Assembly: GCF_001949145.1 (NCBI RefSeq)
Contig: NW_019091356.1
Location: 591,691-655,690 of the forward strand
DNA from: Acanthaster planci
Taxonomy: Eukaryota > Echinodermata > Asteroidea > Valvatida > Acanthasteridae
Direction of reading: 5' to 3'
Length of the DNA: 64,000 nucleotides
The notes below the pieces were generated by a model. It was not told the DNA's origin and made no database searches. It saw only the letters and a program-made list of their open reading frames with translations. Both the position numbers and the translations under genes were made by a program. Positions 35,501 to 50,500 of the stretch are shown here, piece after piece (within the stretch, counting starts at the first letter, position 1; every line of letters starts with the position of its first letter).

Positions 35501-38500
35501 AGAGTACATGCAGTTCAATTCATCCTCCATAAAGAATTCAATTAAGGAACCCAGGATTTAATGATGAACTCCAAGTGTTCTTGATCCCCATGTGATTTAC
35601 AACACCACAGTCACACGAAGTCATCAGAGGTAAGACTGACAGGAAAAATCTTCCAAACATCCACCAGAAAGGTTATGTTCATGAGTTTTCCGATTCTGTT
35701 TTTGCCATTTAAGGCCCCTGTTTTGAATTGATTTCCCTGATTCAGGATACTTTGGAAATCTTAGAGACAATCAATCCACAATCATTTTTCCTCTCACCAT
35801 TCCTGCTCCACTGGATTTCTACCCAGTTCCCCGCACCAAGGCATTCCAATATCAACACATCCACAGGAGCAATCATCGTCACATCCTCAGGCTCTTGGAG
35901 TAAGAGTCTCCCTTCCCTTTCGCTCACTGTCCCGTTGCTACAATCTGATGTCCGGAGTTCCTCCATGACAGTCACCCATGACGACTCACTGGTAGTCAGT
36001 GCAGTAGCTGGGTTACCAGTGATGCAGCGGTACTCACCACCATCCTCCCAGATCACTGGGGTGATCTGAAGCACCCCGTCGGGAAGTAATGTATACCTAG
36101 AAAATGAAAATAGAGAAGGAAAAGTAAGTGAGATTTCTTCGGGTGTCTTTCCCAAGACTGCCAGTACATGTACTTTGCACCTCCCACACATGATCAGAAG
36201 CCATTCTGTAATGGACATTCCCTTGATAATTTTTGTATTTCACCCCATGCTGCACCTAGCACTGGCTAAGATTGACTTTTAGAAACTGCAATACTAACTA
36301 CCATAGGCAGAAACACACCCCAACAAGTGTGCAGCACTGGCATTGCTTTCAACTTGATATACAAGTGAAAGATCACTTACCAGTCTACAATCACATTTAA
36401 CATGGACAGAGAGAGATATGGGTTCATTCATGCTTCACAGTTCACATCGAGGCAAGAAAGAGAGAAAATTTCAGGGTCTTGAAAACAGTTTCAATATCAT
36501 TTTGTTAATGTTTTAACAAATTTGCTTCACTGTTAAAAAGTGAACAACTAGAGACAAGGGATGCATTTGTTGTTCCTCGTGTTCAAGGGACAGGGCGTAA
36601 TGAAAATAATGGTTGAAATGAAATAAATGAAAGCTCTTGTCTTTGTGTAATGATAGAAGCGTTTACCTTTCATCCTGGATCAAGTCTTCTCCATCTTTTT
36701 GCCACAGGAATGGGTGTGGCTTGGATGCATTAGACTGGCATTCCAGTCTAATCGAGCCATTTAGAGCCACATCCAGACAAGAGGGGAGTATAACAGGCTT
36801 TCTTAGGGGTTCTAAGAAAGAAAAAAGAAATGCAGGACTCAGTAGATATCAGAAACCCTGTGATGTAAACTCCAATGAAAGTTTCTGCACCCTTTACATT
36901 AAGCTAGGTACCTGTAGGATGCTGTACAATCATTAGCGATGGTAAAACAGCACAGACCTGCACGGAGTTAGTTTCTCTGAACATAGATAGTTGTCAGCAG
37001 CAAACATATGCCTTTCTTGTCAAATTTCCCTTCGATTGCTAAGCTTCCAGACATATGTAACTTTCAATGTAGAACTTTTATTACTCTTGAGTACAAAGTA
37101 TTCAAACTCACTTTTACATCTCATTTGGGATGCCAGTTTCACCAAACTTTGAATGATGCAATCACTCAGGCCCAAATAACCAAGCTTGATTTAAAGGAAT
37201 GACCTTCACAGACTAATCTCAGGAGATGCCATTAACTGTGTTGACTCCACTCACACCCATATCCTTGAGCAGGTGTACACTTTGACAAGGCAACCCCTTA
37301 TTGGTTGAAGGGGCATGTAACACACACCAACCTCCTGCCAACAAGGGTGCTACATGTACCAATGTAGTAATAGCTTCTAATTCTGCCTGTTCATTTTAGT
37401 TTGTTTCAATCTATACTGTCAAGCTGGACTCCCAGCATGCATTGTTTCCCGTCAAATTACATGTAGTCCATAGGTCAAGTCCATTCATGCACAAGTAAAC
37501 ATGTATGCCCTTTGAACAAAATGAAACACTTCAGTTCTGATGAATTAAATCTTACACTAGCAGTAACCTTCATTTTGCGACAGGTCACACATGACACAAT
37601 GTAAAGGAACAGATCTGATAAAGTGAACAATGAACAAAACTAAAACACTGTCATCTCTTAATAACGTTAAAATACATGTACAGGTGTATGTCTTAAATTC
37701 TCAGGGGAAGGGAAGCAGGCAGGTATCCCATATCAACAGAATGACCATCATGACAAACTGTACCTTCTCAATTCTGAATTTAACTTTAAAACACCTGTAC
37801 GCATGAATTATGTGAACACAGGTTGAATTTTTAATCAGCAATTTATAACTGTACCACAAAAGAAATACTGTATATCTACTGTTTAACATTCCGTACCAGA
37901 TGCAAAAAAACAGCAGCAAATGTTGTGTGCGTACGCAACCAGAATACACCATGCAGACATGTACGATCTAAAGCACACATAAATGTGTACCTTATACACA
38001 GCTGTGCTGAAATCTGGACACCTGTTTACAATATACTGTAATGGAAATTGCTGGCTCCAGTGATTCTGCTCAAAAACTAGACCATGGACATAAGATAATC
38101 AAAACTAACTTTATACTCTTCATGCTCTGTTCATTATTTCATGCTTGTTAAAATATTTGCCACTTAATATTTTGGAATCCTTATGAGGTGTAATTTACCG
38201 GTAGGCTGCATCCAAATTGGTTGTCTAGGGCTACATACAGGTCCAGGTTTTCACTCCATTAAAAATATGCAGAGACATGCAGACGGTGGACCTAGCTATA
38301 GCTCTGGAAGCCTGTTTCAGCCATGGCCTGAGATTCAGGGCTAGGTTTTGACACATTGCATGTACACATACATGCATGAATATGTACATGTGCACTGTAC
38401 ACGTACATGTATATACATGTACATGCACAACAGCAAAATGAAGTTGGCATTGCTAAGTTGATGGAAATAAGTCAAATTTAGAGAAAACGAGATGTCATCC

Positions 38501-41500
38501 ATTTTTTTGAGGGGAAACTTGGGTTGAGAAAGAGATCGCTGTTTATAAAAACAATATCATGAATTTCACAATTTTTTTGAGCCATTCTTGAACTGTCCAC
38601 CACTAGGCAACCCCATTGATCCAGAGAGCACTTTGTGAGTGCACGTCACCTGCTTCAAAGTTTTGGGCCTACTCAGTCTGGGCTTCCAATTTTGATAGCT
38701 GGAGTAACATTGAGCATGTTAACCATTGCCGCCGGGGTTTCCGGTACCGGGCACGTTTGCTTTATCTGCGTGGTCGGTGTCTCCGAAATTGGACAAAGGG
38801 GACTGGGCCTTGTAACAAAAGACTGGAGGCATAATAAATGACCAAGCTGCTGGGCATTACCAACATTTTTTCACTCTCAATAGTGGAGATAATCCAGCCT
38901 TGTTTTGAAACAGTATACCACTGTTTGGGGGATTTAGCTTGAGCGGATTACCACCGGGGACAAAAGTGCTCCACCACCACAGCCACGAGCCACACAGCAC
39001 CCCTGCATGCTAATCTGGCCCCTATTGAAAAGAGGTCAGCAGTGCACTGTACCAGGTTTGTAAACAAAAGAAAGTTACATAACANCTCTTTTTACAAGGC
39101 TGCGGGCCTGGCTTAAATACTCGGGTGTCAATAGATGTGGTCTGTCAGATTAGATTAGCCACCAGACAGTCATTCGTGTGGGTGTAAACGTCCATTAAAA
39201 TGAAATGATGAATTTTTGAAGAATTTTGAAATCTGAAAATCTTGAAAATGTCCCGTTTGTGTGCACTGCATTTTTCAAACCACCCGGCAACGAGCTGGTA
39301 CATACAATTAACATTGCATTTCCTCTTTTCTCTTGCCCATATGCTCTTTGCATATTTTTTCAAATCTATTTAACCAGCAAAAACTTCAACTCATTGAACA
39401 AGACTACGCTAGGTATTCAATAATGATGAAAAAATCTCCCTGTGAGGTAGAAAAACGGTTCCATACTGTAAACACCACTTTATGAACCCTAACGGTCCCT
39501 ATCCGGCCAATTTACAACACTCACAGAGTTTGTTGACATTTGATGGGTTGAGTTCTGTGTACATATGAAACTTACAACACAAAGTGTTGGGTTATGACAG
39601 GATGAGTACTGTACAGATGCAGTAGCAGTGATGGGTTTGGACTGAGTGAGTATGGTTGGTAATACCCATTACCTGCTGCTGGGTGTTTGTGCTGCTGGTA
39701 TATGTGTACCTGTAAATGAATGGGGTCATTTGGTCATGTACCTGTACTTAAGGAGAAGAATAACTTATTCTAGAGTATTTGGTGACCTTGGTTTTTTTAA
39801 GGGAAGTCAAAGATAAAAACGAAGAAATCTGAGTCCTCCCCTAAACCAAGTACAATTCTTTAAAGCCCTGCAGTTGTTGGATCTTGAAGGAATGAGTACA
39901 CTGTTCCCATTCCTCATCCCTACTCAGCCAAAACCCAACAGTTTACTGCCTGTTGGAGCACACTGGTCCTTGCTATATGGTTGGAGTTTGTGGGTCTGAG
40001 TGCTGCTCAAGCAAGTGGACTGTTGAAATCTAGCAGGTTGAGTACAAGTACCCCACATAGTAGCAAAAGGGTGTTGCAATTTGACAGGTTGAGTCAGCCT
40101 TCTAGAAAAATGCTGAGAGGGTTAAGCCGCAGAACTTACTGTATATTTACACAATAAATTATGGATCAGCTTTAGAAACTTTAATCGTGGTAATGATTGT
40201 ATATAATCATGGTAATGACTATATAGTCGTGGTAATGATTGTATATAGTCATGGTAATGATTGTATATAATCATGGTAATGACTATATAGTTGTGGTAAT
40301 GATTGTATATAGTCATGGTAATGATTGTATATAATCATGGTAATGACTATACAGTCGTGGTAATGATTGTATATAGTCATGGTAATGATTGTATATAGTC
40401 ATGGTAATGACTGTATATAATCATCGTAATGATTGTATGACCTCTTATAAAACTAATATCCACAAAAGTGTAAATGATTTTGGAAATAAAACTTTAAATT
40501 TTGGATTCAACAAAGCGTGTAATATACCCTCATCTTCAGCCTTGAACAAGTGACAAAAAGTGACAGTAAAGCCAGAAGTTAGTGACAAATAAATCTTTTT
40601 GTCATGGCTCCAAGATAGTGGCTGCAATCACTACCCATAGAGTCACATGTAATATCTAGTCCCAGGCCAAGTAATCCGAACACAGCCTGGTGTACGTGTA
40701 GAGAGGTAAAAAGAGGACAATCCTGAATTCCATGACATGACTAACATGTAATAAGGCAACACTCAGAGAAAAGTCATGATGGTTCAAATGAAACAGGCCA
40801 GCAAGAATATGAATAGCCTGCAGGGTATCATACATGTAGGTCAAGATGTGGGAAGATTGATTACAGCATTGTTGTAAGGAGCAATGATGTTTCATGTCAA
40901 AACTTGCTTGTTTGCCCATGAACATACCGGTAGATTAAAATCAATATCCAATTAAAATGAGCAAGTATTCGAATAGTGTATGCCCCAAATGAAGTACATC
41001 CAAAGTCATTACGACATATGTCCTTGGTCTGCCCTATCAGTGCAGCCCTATGTGGACTCACAAACATGCTTTGTTCCTGAATGACCTTGCTTTAAAAAAA
41101 AATATTACTGAAGTGCATTATTGCAACATGAGGGTATGAGTAGCAGGTCAGACTGCATCTGCTTGACTCTATAATTTACACATACATGTACTGAAAAATT
41201 ACCATTTTGAACCAGCAGCATCACTGCCAATGAACAAAAACAACGCAATCCAACCTGTACCTGTTATCTTTTTTACAACTATTTACATAATGCTTCTGAC
41301 ATTTCTAAAGTCTTTCAACAGAATACACAATGATTCTGATGCCTAACACATTGGATGTGAGCCAGGAAGCTGTTATTTGGTGCTTCAGTACATGGCCTTT
41401 CCAAGAAGGTTTGGCATTGTGAAAGTCCTGCGGGTTAAATCTCCAGGAATGTAGGTCTCCTGCAGAAAGTTCAAAACACTGCCAAGGTATTTTCTTTTAA

Positions 41501-44500
41501 ATCGATGAATACTGAGGCACCTGTGACTGTTGGGGACACACCTGTATCAGCTGAATTACTACAGAATTTTTTTTGGAATTCATGTGACAAAGAACCTGGT
41601 TCGATAAAATCCTGGGCTGGCATTAATACAGCTGGACAACTGATCAAGGACAAGTTTGAGGAACAATTAGTCAATTACACCACCCACACAAGGCCAAGCA
41701 ATCAATCAATCAATCAATATCAAATTCAAATCCATTACCAATTCAGTTATATTCAATTGTATCATTAAAAATGCTTCATGACATATCAACTGCTAACAGG
41801 CAGGGTTGCAAAAATCCTTCAATCAATAAAATGGCCAATTTGTTTTTATTTTTATATTTTCAAATCCATACACAACAGCCTTTCCTTTCAAATGTGAAGG
41901 CCAACAGACTGTTTTTTGTTTCTTTCTCTTTCCTTTCAGTCAAATCTGCAGGAGATGTAGACTCAAGCCTCATAATCATCATCTGACTGCCAGAATATTT
42001 GCTTTTGTTTTGATTCTAGAGTCCTTTGGGTGACTTCAATCATTCTACAGAATGGTATTGTCACACAGTGAAAACACCACACACCTTTCAGCAGCTAGTC
42101 TCATACTGCAGGTACCATGTGCATGTACCATGTTATGTCAGAAATGTTGGTCCATCCTGCCCTTGGACTACAAACCCTGTGCCAAAATAAGTCTTCATTC
42201 TTGGCAAGTGTCCAGGGAAATGAAGCCAACTTTGCACAACACCTTGGCTTGTTCTCTGAACTTTAACCCAAGCCACATACAAAGTTCAGTCAGTTTCCTT
42301 TTACTTGTGAGTGCATCTAATGAAAAGATTTTACACTTTGAATTCACCCCTGGAATTTATTGGAATTTTGGTTGGCTATGTTTATTCAATCACCCTATGT
42401 TACTGCTTGTTTCTAAGGCACTATTGATATTAATATACATTGTACAATACTGCCCAAAATATAGATTTAGGTAACAGATCAAAATGGCTTCCTTGTAAAT
42501 GGTCATGCATGCTCTGTCAATTCTGTGCTAACTGCTTATGAACCTATATCCCATACCTACCTGCATCAGTGGTGTAACTAGGGCTAAATGTCAGGGGGCA
42601 CTAGGGGGGCGCACACATTTTTTTAAAGGGGGCACCACAAGAAAATAAGCTGTAGCTACCTTTTAACGGAAATTATTCAGAGACTTCAAATGGGGGGGCA
42701 CACGCACAATACACTTGCATGTATTCTGGTACATATTTTCAGATCAAACAGACATTGCTGTTAAGTAAACCTAATAGGCCTACATCTGGTTCCTGAATGG
42801 AGCAGATAATGTACAAGTCAGTTCCAACAACCATCGCTTTTCCTACAGATTCAAAACAGATGAGACAGGATGCTTTATTTACTAGCAACATCAGAGGCCC
42901 TGTTTATTTAATGGATCAGTGATCCCGAAGCTGGTTCACTCTACCCATTTGGAGGGTTCTGCTGTTAGCGAACCAACATCGGATCACTGATCCCAATCCT
43001 GATCTGCCTGATACAAACTGACCCAATGCAGCTACCACATTACACACCCTCTTCCCTGTGTCCTTGCAGAGCAATGCACAAAGCCGCCACATAAAAGCAG
43101 CCCAGAGTCAGGAGTTAGCCCGTTCCCATCCCTTCCCCTTCTCTCTCTCCCCCCCCCTTCACCAGAGATGAACCCTACTTTTTACCTGAGGCCAACTTTG
43201 CATTCTGTATTCCATTCTCACAAAGTCACAAGAGATTCAGTCAGGTATATTGTTTTACACAACTGTGCATGATCACCCCACCAACAACTGTAACACAATA
43301 CATCAAGTTCACCTTGACTTCTTGACACTCTTGGTTTCAACCCATACAGTATTCCTCCCAGTCCCATCCGGTCTATCCCTCAGTGAAATATGTGTTTCCC
43401 AATTTTGTTGAACAATCAACATCTGTAAATGTATAAATGGTTCTAACATTTTACAATTTGGAAAACGGGTATGAAGGGAAATTTAGAAAGCAAGTGTGAA
43501 GGGACACAAGGCCCTTCAACACCCGCTGCTGGAAACACATGTCTGCGATGTTTGGTGCTGATCATCTGTCGCAAGGGTCACTTGCAATTTCATCGCAAGC
43601 TTTCACATGGTACAATTCAGCACATTAGCAAATGTCCCTCATTTTGCAGCACTGACAAAGCAACACTGGTACTTCAATATTTTTGAATGGCAGAATTACA
43701 GAGTAAAAGTGATTTTCTAGCCATGTATGCAAATGCTTTTTTGCAAGTTTCCACTAACATTTGGGTATGTATTCAGTGACAACGAAACATGATTTGCAAG
43801 CTGAAGGCTGCCCATAATCATGCATACACCTGTCTGCCTTCTAAATTTAGTGTCTCAATTTTGCAAGCAATCCTGGGAGTTTATTATTTATCACACTAGC
43901 GAACAGCAGCATGATTTTCGATGTTGGTGCCTTGTTGCCAGCACCAGTCTAGCACTTTATAACTCTGGTGTCCAATTTATAAACAGAAGATATCAACTAC
44001 GATCCTCAGAAATGCTGTGAAAAGAATATTTTGTTTTTCCTCTTTTTTTCTTATTCGTGGCTCTACAGGAATTTATTTCAAAAAGAAATAAAGTGCAATT
44101 TGTTTTGGTATTCGTAGCACCCAACAACAAGGCCTGAACTTCATAGATCTGGTTCCCGCCCCTCAAATATAAAAATCTGTAATAATGCATGTGTGGAACC
44201 AGATGGCCTCATGACTATCAGGCAGTATATTTGTGAACTGCCATTTTGAATGACAGCAAAGTTGTGTGAGTGTAATGGACTTCAGTGCACACCGTCATTG
44301 CCAAAATTGCCTGCTTTACAGGTGCATTCACACAACTCGATAATAACAAGGATTTCGTACCCCTGCGAAATTTTGGAGGACATCTGGATCCATGTGACGA
44401 TCACAGTTTGGCGACAGGGTTGCAGTGATACTCATACTTTTACATGACACTAATTGGCAATTGCACACGTGTATCACTGCGATTGTGACATTGATGCTTT

Positions 44501-47500
44501 TCCATTGCAAGGGTTTGCGGTGCTCATGTGAAAGGGCCTATAGTGTTGATCTTCTATAGGGCTGGCGTGAAAATATTCACAGCATTATTCACTGTCTGAT
44601 GACACACCAAACAGGACTGCATGTACTTTTTGTACACTTAAACCTACATGTACATGTGTGGTGCACTCAGGAACAATGTACATATACATGTACATACTGT
44701 ACCAGCCCTTGACATTTATCGTGGCCATCATGGCCATTGGCTGTATGCCTCGTCAGATTGGCCACAATGCCCCTTAAAAATATCCACCGATTAGGGCTAA
44801 GCTAGCCAGTAGTCCATTTTTGCTTCAAGGCATAACACATCAAGTTACTTAAGAAAGTCATCTAAATTGTATAAATTTTTTATCAAAAATTGTATAACTT
44901 TTTACCATCGACAGATGGTGTATGAGGGTGGGCGGAGTCAAATAAAACTTATTTTGGGGTCAATCATTTCTACTTTTCCCCCCAATGTGAAGCCACTGTA
45001 TGTGCAGTTCAGTGGAAGCACTCGAGGCACATACATGTACATGTATGCTACCACAAAAAATAGCCAGAATAACATAGGAGGACCAAGAGCCAGTGATCCT
45101 GATGACGATATGGGGTACGTCTCGAATTTTGATAATTCAAAACTATGAAGCAATTTAAAACTTGGGAAAAATTTTTGCAGGTAATTATCCGCTCCGAACG
45201 GAACAAAAGAAGGCGTGCTTTTTGGGGGTACTCACCGCATACATGTAGGTGTGCCATGAGGCGCACAAGTATGCGTGTTTGACGTGGAGCATGCTGAGTA
45301 AGCAAAACTAATTTATTCCAGCTTGTGTGGTCTTTGCGTACACACAGAGCGCGTGCAAGAACCCGCTTGTAACCACCTGTCTTTCGCTCGCCAATTGGGG
45401 GTGCACTTCAGCTTGGGGCGGACAGTGCACAAAACTAGATTCGTCTTTTTTATGTGTTTATTTTGGTCCATCTTCTTAGAATTCCTCCAGCACAACTTTC
45501 CACTGGACAATTGCCAGGCTCATGGAATGCTAGCCAGTCCAAGATGGCATTCCATTCTCATTGATATTCTGCCATAGCACTTGACAAAATTCCTTGGGAA
45601 AACTTTGAAGCGTTGGAGTAAACACCATTTTACATACATGTATATATTTAATGCATTTGGGAATCAATAATTTTGAAAATTATGTCTGCAAAAACTGCTG
45701 TGAGAGCATTGTAACCAACATGAAATGTACAAAATACATGGGACAATTCAACGAAAAGCTTGCCATTTTAGGTTTTGTCAAATGTGAATAGAAAAAAAAT
45801 TTACATCATGTTAATCCACATGTAAAGCTGACACATTGGAAACCAGCTTACCATATTGAAGTTTTAATTTTGGTTTTGAAATTTTGGATTACAAGTTTAG
45901 AGTCAGACTTTGAAATTAGGTTGGGTCAGTAACCAGAAGTAGACAATATCTACTTTTTTGCTGGAGCTTTTTTACAACATCCCTCACTCATATAAACAAT
46001 GTAAAGGGTTTTTACACAGCACTAATCACTGGTACGGTATTGTTTATTGGGGGGGCATTGCTATGGTCAATTTTTTTTTTACGGCACTGCATCCTTACAT
46101 TGATTTGCATGAATACGCATATACCTCCACCCAATTATAATCCAACGAGTTCTTAATTTCATGTTGGCCTTGGTACCCATTTACCTGGCTTTGAAGCCCC
46201 CTGAAATTTGGACAACACTCAGGCTGAAGTGGTCTGCCCCTTTTTTGCACAATGTTGAGAACTGCTATGCAAATGTATGTATAAGTATCATACATGTAAA
46301 GCAAGGACCATGTTGCTCATTTTATACTATGCACATGTATGTAAATTGCATACACACAAACATGTACATAAACGTACATATACATGCATATGTATGCGCA
46401 TTTATGTACGTGGTACGCCCTCACGTCCATATTCACATCTAACCAGCTACAACGACAGCACATTCATTGCAAATGAAAACACAAAGCCACTCATGCTGGA
46501 GCACGTAGGCATAATTCGCAAAGGCATGTGGAAGTAATCCAGTTAGCATTACTTCCTATCGGTTATCACTCTGGCCTGAATACCAAAACATCATTTTGGG
46601 GCAGGCAGCTTCAACACTCAAGTTCCAGGAAATAGACCAACTTAACTTGAAATCTCATTGGCAGACAAAGTCAATGTGATGTACGTGTACATTTTACGTG
46701 ATTCATTCCATTTTCTAGATGTCTCGAACGACTGTTTCTGGGGGCCAGGAGGTTGTGGCTCATTCACTGAAGACTCCAATACAGGAACAAGAGATGAGTG
46801 TGCTCATACTTGGCCTTCATTTGGTGGGAGTTAACAGTGTAGGTCTCCATTATAGATTCATGCGCACTTCAAGATGCGTCCAGAGTGCATAACCAGTTTC
46901 CCCAGGAAAAGGGGAAAGAGCATATTTCGTATGCTTGAGAAAAGGATGACAAAATGGACGACCCTTGACAATAATGGACGGACTTCATAAAGTGATTGTC
47001 GCCATGAAGCAGTGCCCACGCATCTTTTGTATTGTCAGTCAGCCTGACGTCAACTTCTGCTGAAGTCCCATGAGGAATGATACTCTGGACAGTTTGGAAT
47101 TAGTCATCTTGTTATCAGATTAACTGGTAAAGACCACTTCATGTACATGTATGCAATTAGGATCGTCCATTTCATGAGTACAGTGTATGTCCAGAAAACT
47201 TTTTTTAGCTACATGTATTGGTCTGTGCTAAACAGGTGTAAGCTGAGAAATGGATACAAGCTCAATACATACATGTACTTATTATCTCTGCATAGTAGCT
47301 GCAAGTAATTTGTTCTGCAGGTATATTACACTGGCTGACGCACTGTGTTAAATCATGTTTAAATGATAAAAATAAAAACTAACGTCATAAATTTGTGCTA
47401 ACAAAGTAATGTACATGTCGCTTGGTGTGTGTAAAAAAAGGGGTGTATTCAGAAAAGGACAGCTTAGTCTTGCATTTCAATGCGGATTCGGCTTTTCACA

Positions 47501-50500
47501 AAAAGCACAGAAACAGAAAAACCAGAAAAAAAATGCCAACCCCCCCAAAAAAGGAGGGAAAAAATGAACTCTCCCTGGTCCACATGCTGGTAATGGTGAT
47601 CCACAACAAGAAAAATGCACAACTGTTTTTTATTAAGAAAAGGGACTGCATGACTAACTGCCACAAAACTGCTCTGAAAAGTATCTGTGAAAAATGGGGG
47701 TGGGGAAATCAGGCAAGCGGAAACCGGGGAAACAGCACCAGTACACTGATGCATTCGTTTCACATCAGTGATCCACAACGGGGGGAGGGGGGACTAATTT
47801 ATCAGTACAAATTGTATGAGCTGTTTGTGTGAAAAATTTCTGAAATGTGTCACAATATTTGCTCTTGAAAAAAACTCTAATCCCACTCAAATTCCTAACA
47901 CACCCATTTACTGAAGTAACATTTAAAGACACATTCAATGCTGTTTTTAAAAGCCAAATCTTGGCACAGTACCTGGTATTTGGCAATGCACGTGACTGCT
48001 ACATGTACAATGCAACACACACCTGTAGAATAAATTGATTACTGAAAAGGTATTGCGTGACTAACTGCCACAAAACTGCTCTAAAAAGTATCTGTGAAAA
48101 ATGGGGGTGGGGAAATCAGGCAAGCGGGAACCGGGGAAACAGCACCAGTACACTGATGCATTCGTAATGCAACACACACCTGTAGAATAAATTGATTATT
48201 GAACATGAACACTGTCACAAGACCAGAAGTAATGTGCTCAACCATTACACATGTACTGGTACATACACGGGCACCTGCTTATAACTTTGATGAGAGAGAT
48301 TTATAAATGAATCAGTGCTTTTTCTCTTAAATAGCACTGACCTGGATTGAAGTCATCTTTTCACACATCAAGAAAACTCATTCATTTGCAAAATTTTAGA
48401 TTCCAAATTGGTATTGCTTAGTTTATAAGGCCCTTACTATGGATAAATGTAAAGCTACAGTAACACCTACATGTACCATTAACCTCTCCAGAGATGTACA
48501 TGCATTGGATATTATTTAGAAGTTTTGTTTACAAACTTTTGTAAAGTTATCTTGAATCACAAAAGTGATTATTAGCCACTGTGTTAACAGATGCAATTAG
48601 ATAACTATTATCAGAAAAAAATATTACAAGTTACCTGGGTGTCTGTGTCACTTGTCAGAAAAGAAAATGAAGCTGTTGAGATGTCACAAATGTTTGCCTT
48701 TCAAAAAGGCAGGCAGCCTACAAAATGTTTATTTATTCAGACATATGTACAGGTATTATCTTAAATCCCAAACTTGATCCAAATGCAAAGAAACAACTTT
48801 GTGCTTATCCTAGAGGTACATGCACTTGTAAGTAATTATATATTCAAACATATTGCTCACTAATCCATCCAGGCAGAACTGCGTACCGGTACATGTATCT
48901 TTATTTCATATTTCAATGGGAGGGGAACCCATTCAGAGAAATCCACTGATCTCTCATGGGTCATATACAATCAACACTGAAAAATAAAAACACATAATGT
49001 ACTCACGACTCACAATTAAAACAATACAGTGTACAGGACGATGTATACAGAATTAGGCTCGGGGCAAGGCACCGTAAGTTTTTATGTTTTATTGATCTGT
49101 TGAATAAAAAGATATAGTTCTGCGCGATTTTCTAGGTTGGGTCAAGTAACCGGAAACACAGCTATTTTTTGTTTTGCCTTATGAGCAATGGACTACCGTT
49201 ATGTTCAAGAATTGTCAAAATAAAGTGCACAATGACCTACATGTACATGTAATGTGGACACATACAGTACATGCGCTGTATGCTGTACAAATAGAAAATC
49301 ATGCTAGAACATGGGTTTATGGACACGTGCATGTATAGTGCATAGCAATTGCACAGGACAAGTTGGACCCAGGCAATGCTCTGGTCTAACTCCTTCATTT
49401 TGGAAGATGGTACAGAGCTGTAGCAGCCAAAACTATAAGAGCGGCAAGTGACTTCTACCCCAGCCGTGGTGATCTTTTAAGATTTTTATTCTTCACTATT
49501 GTAAATGCATTCCTTATTCCCATCTTTGTATTGTTGTAGCATTAACCCTTAGCCCCTAGGCTCCTGCATTAGAAAGCATACTGAACCTCACAAAATCCAA
49601 CAGGTTCATGTATTTGTCTATGTACTTGTACATGCAGGTCACTGTACCAAACCTGATAAACTCCAACAGAAAGAGCCCGTTGGAGTTTGAGTGATATGCT
49701 ATGGATGGGTCTATGAAGTAATAGGATGACTTGCACTGAACAGTACCAAATCTGACAAAATCAAGCATAGTTCAACAATTGGTACAGCAAGCCAGACACT
49801 GCACACAGTGACCCATGTGTGTCCCAACTCACACAAAATCCAACACCATCTCCCTGGGCCTTTCATCCCAAGTCTCACAAAATTCAACAAGAAGTTTCTC
49901 AGGTACGGTACCAAACCTGCCAAGACCTCACAAAACCTGCTGTTAGAGTATGGCAGGTTTTGGGCAGTTAAGGTTAATGTTTTTTAGCAGAGCAAGGACC
50001 AATCAATTTCCACCACGTACGATTTTATATGAGAGGTGAATAAACTATGAATAGCTGCATGTAACATGTACAATAAGTAACACCCACGTACATGTACATG
50101 TACAACACAACTGACAGAAATGGATAATACCCGTACATGTACGCATATAATTGTTATACTACCTATTGTGATTATATTATTACCAAGCATAATGCATACT
50201 GTACATGTATACAGCATTGAAAAAACTCCACATCTTATTGGTTCAAGCACTTGGCAAGCGTTCAACAAACTCCCAAAGGAAGCATATGGCAGGCTCCGTA
50301 CTACCTGTGTGGGTATGTAAATGCATATCTTGATACATACACTACTGGCAACCCACACACACACTGCATGCTGAACTTTATCAGCCATGAAAAATGATGA
50401 AAAAAATGGCCAAAGGTTGAGGCTAACCATGAGGCTTCTGGGCAGGTCCACCCATTTGGGACAGAAGTGTGTGATCTTGCCAGGGCTATGTGGTTTGGCA

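Noticed and set aside
40186-40439. Regular repeats resembling a CRISPR array
   Set aside because: The units are contiguous with no unique spacers, and the window is a eukaryotic nuclear genome.
42590-42710. G-rich stretch with AGGGGGGCGCAC runs
   Set aside because: Looks like a degraded repeat with poly-G tracts; no ends, pairing or coding signal could be defined.
47422-47832. 136-codon plus-strand open frame rich in Lys
   Set aside because: It is low complexity (poly-A and C runs) and overlaps the duplicated block, whose second copy does not keep the frame.
49556-49923. Minus-strand frames with repeated LLDFVRFGTV / LLEFIRFGTV, resembling an RFamide neuropeptide precursor
   Set aside because: There are no dibasic cleavage sites after the RFG motifs and no signal peptide, and the peptide repetition is explained by the degenerate DNA repeat CTCACAAAATCCAACA. 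Stops and frame changes interrupt it.
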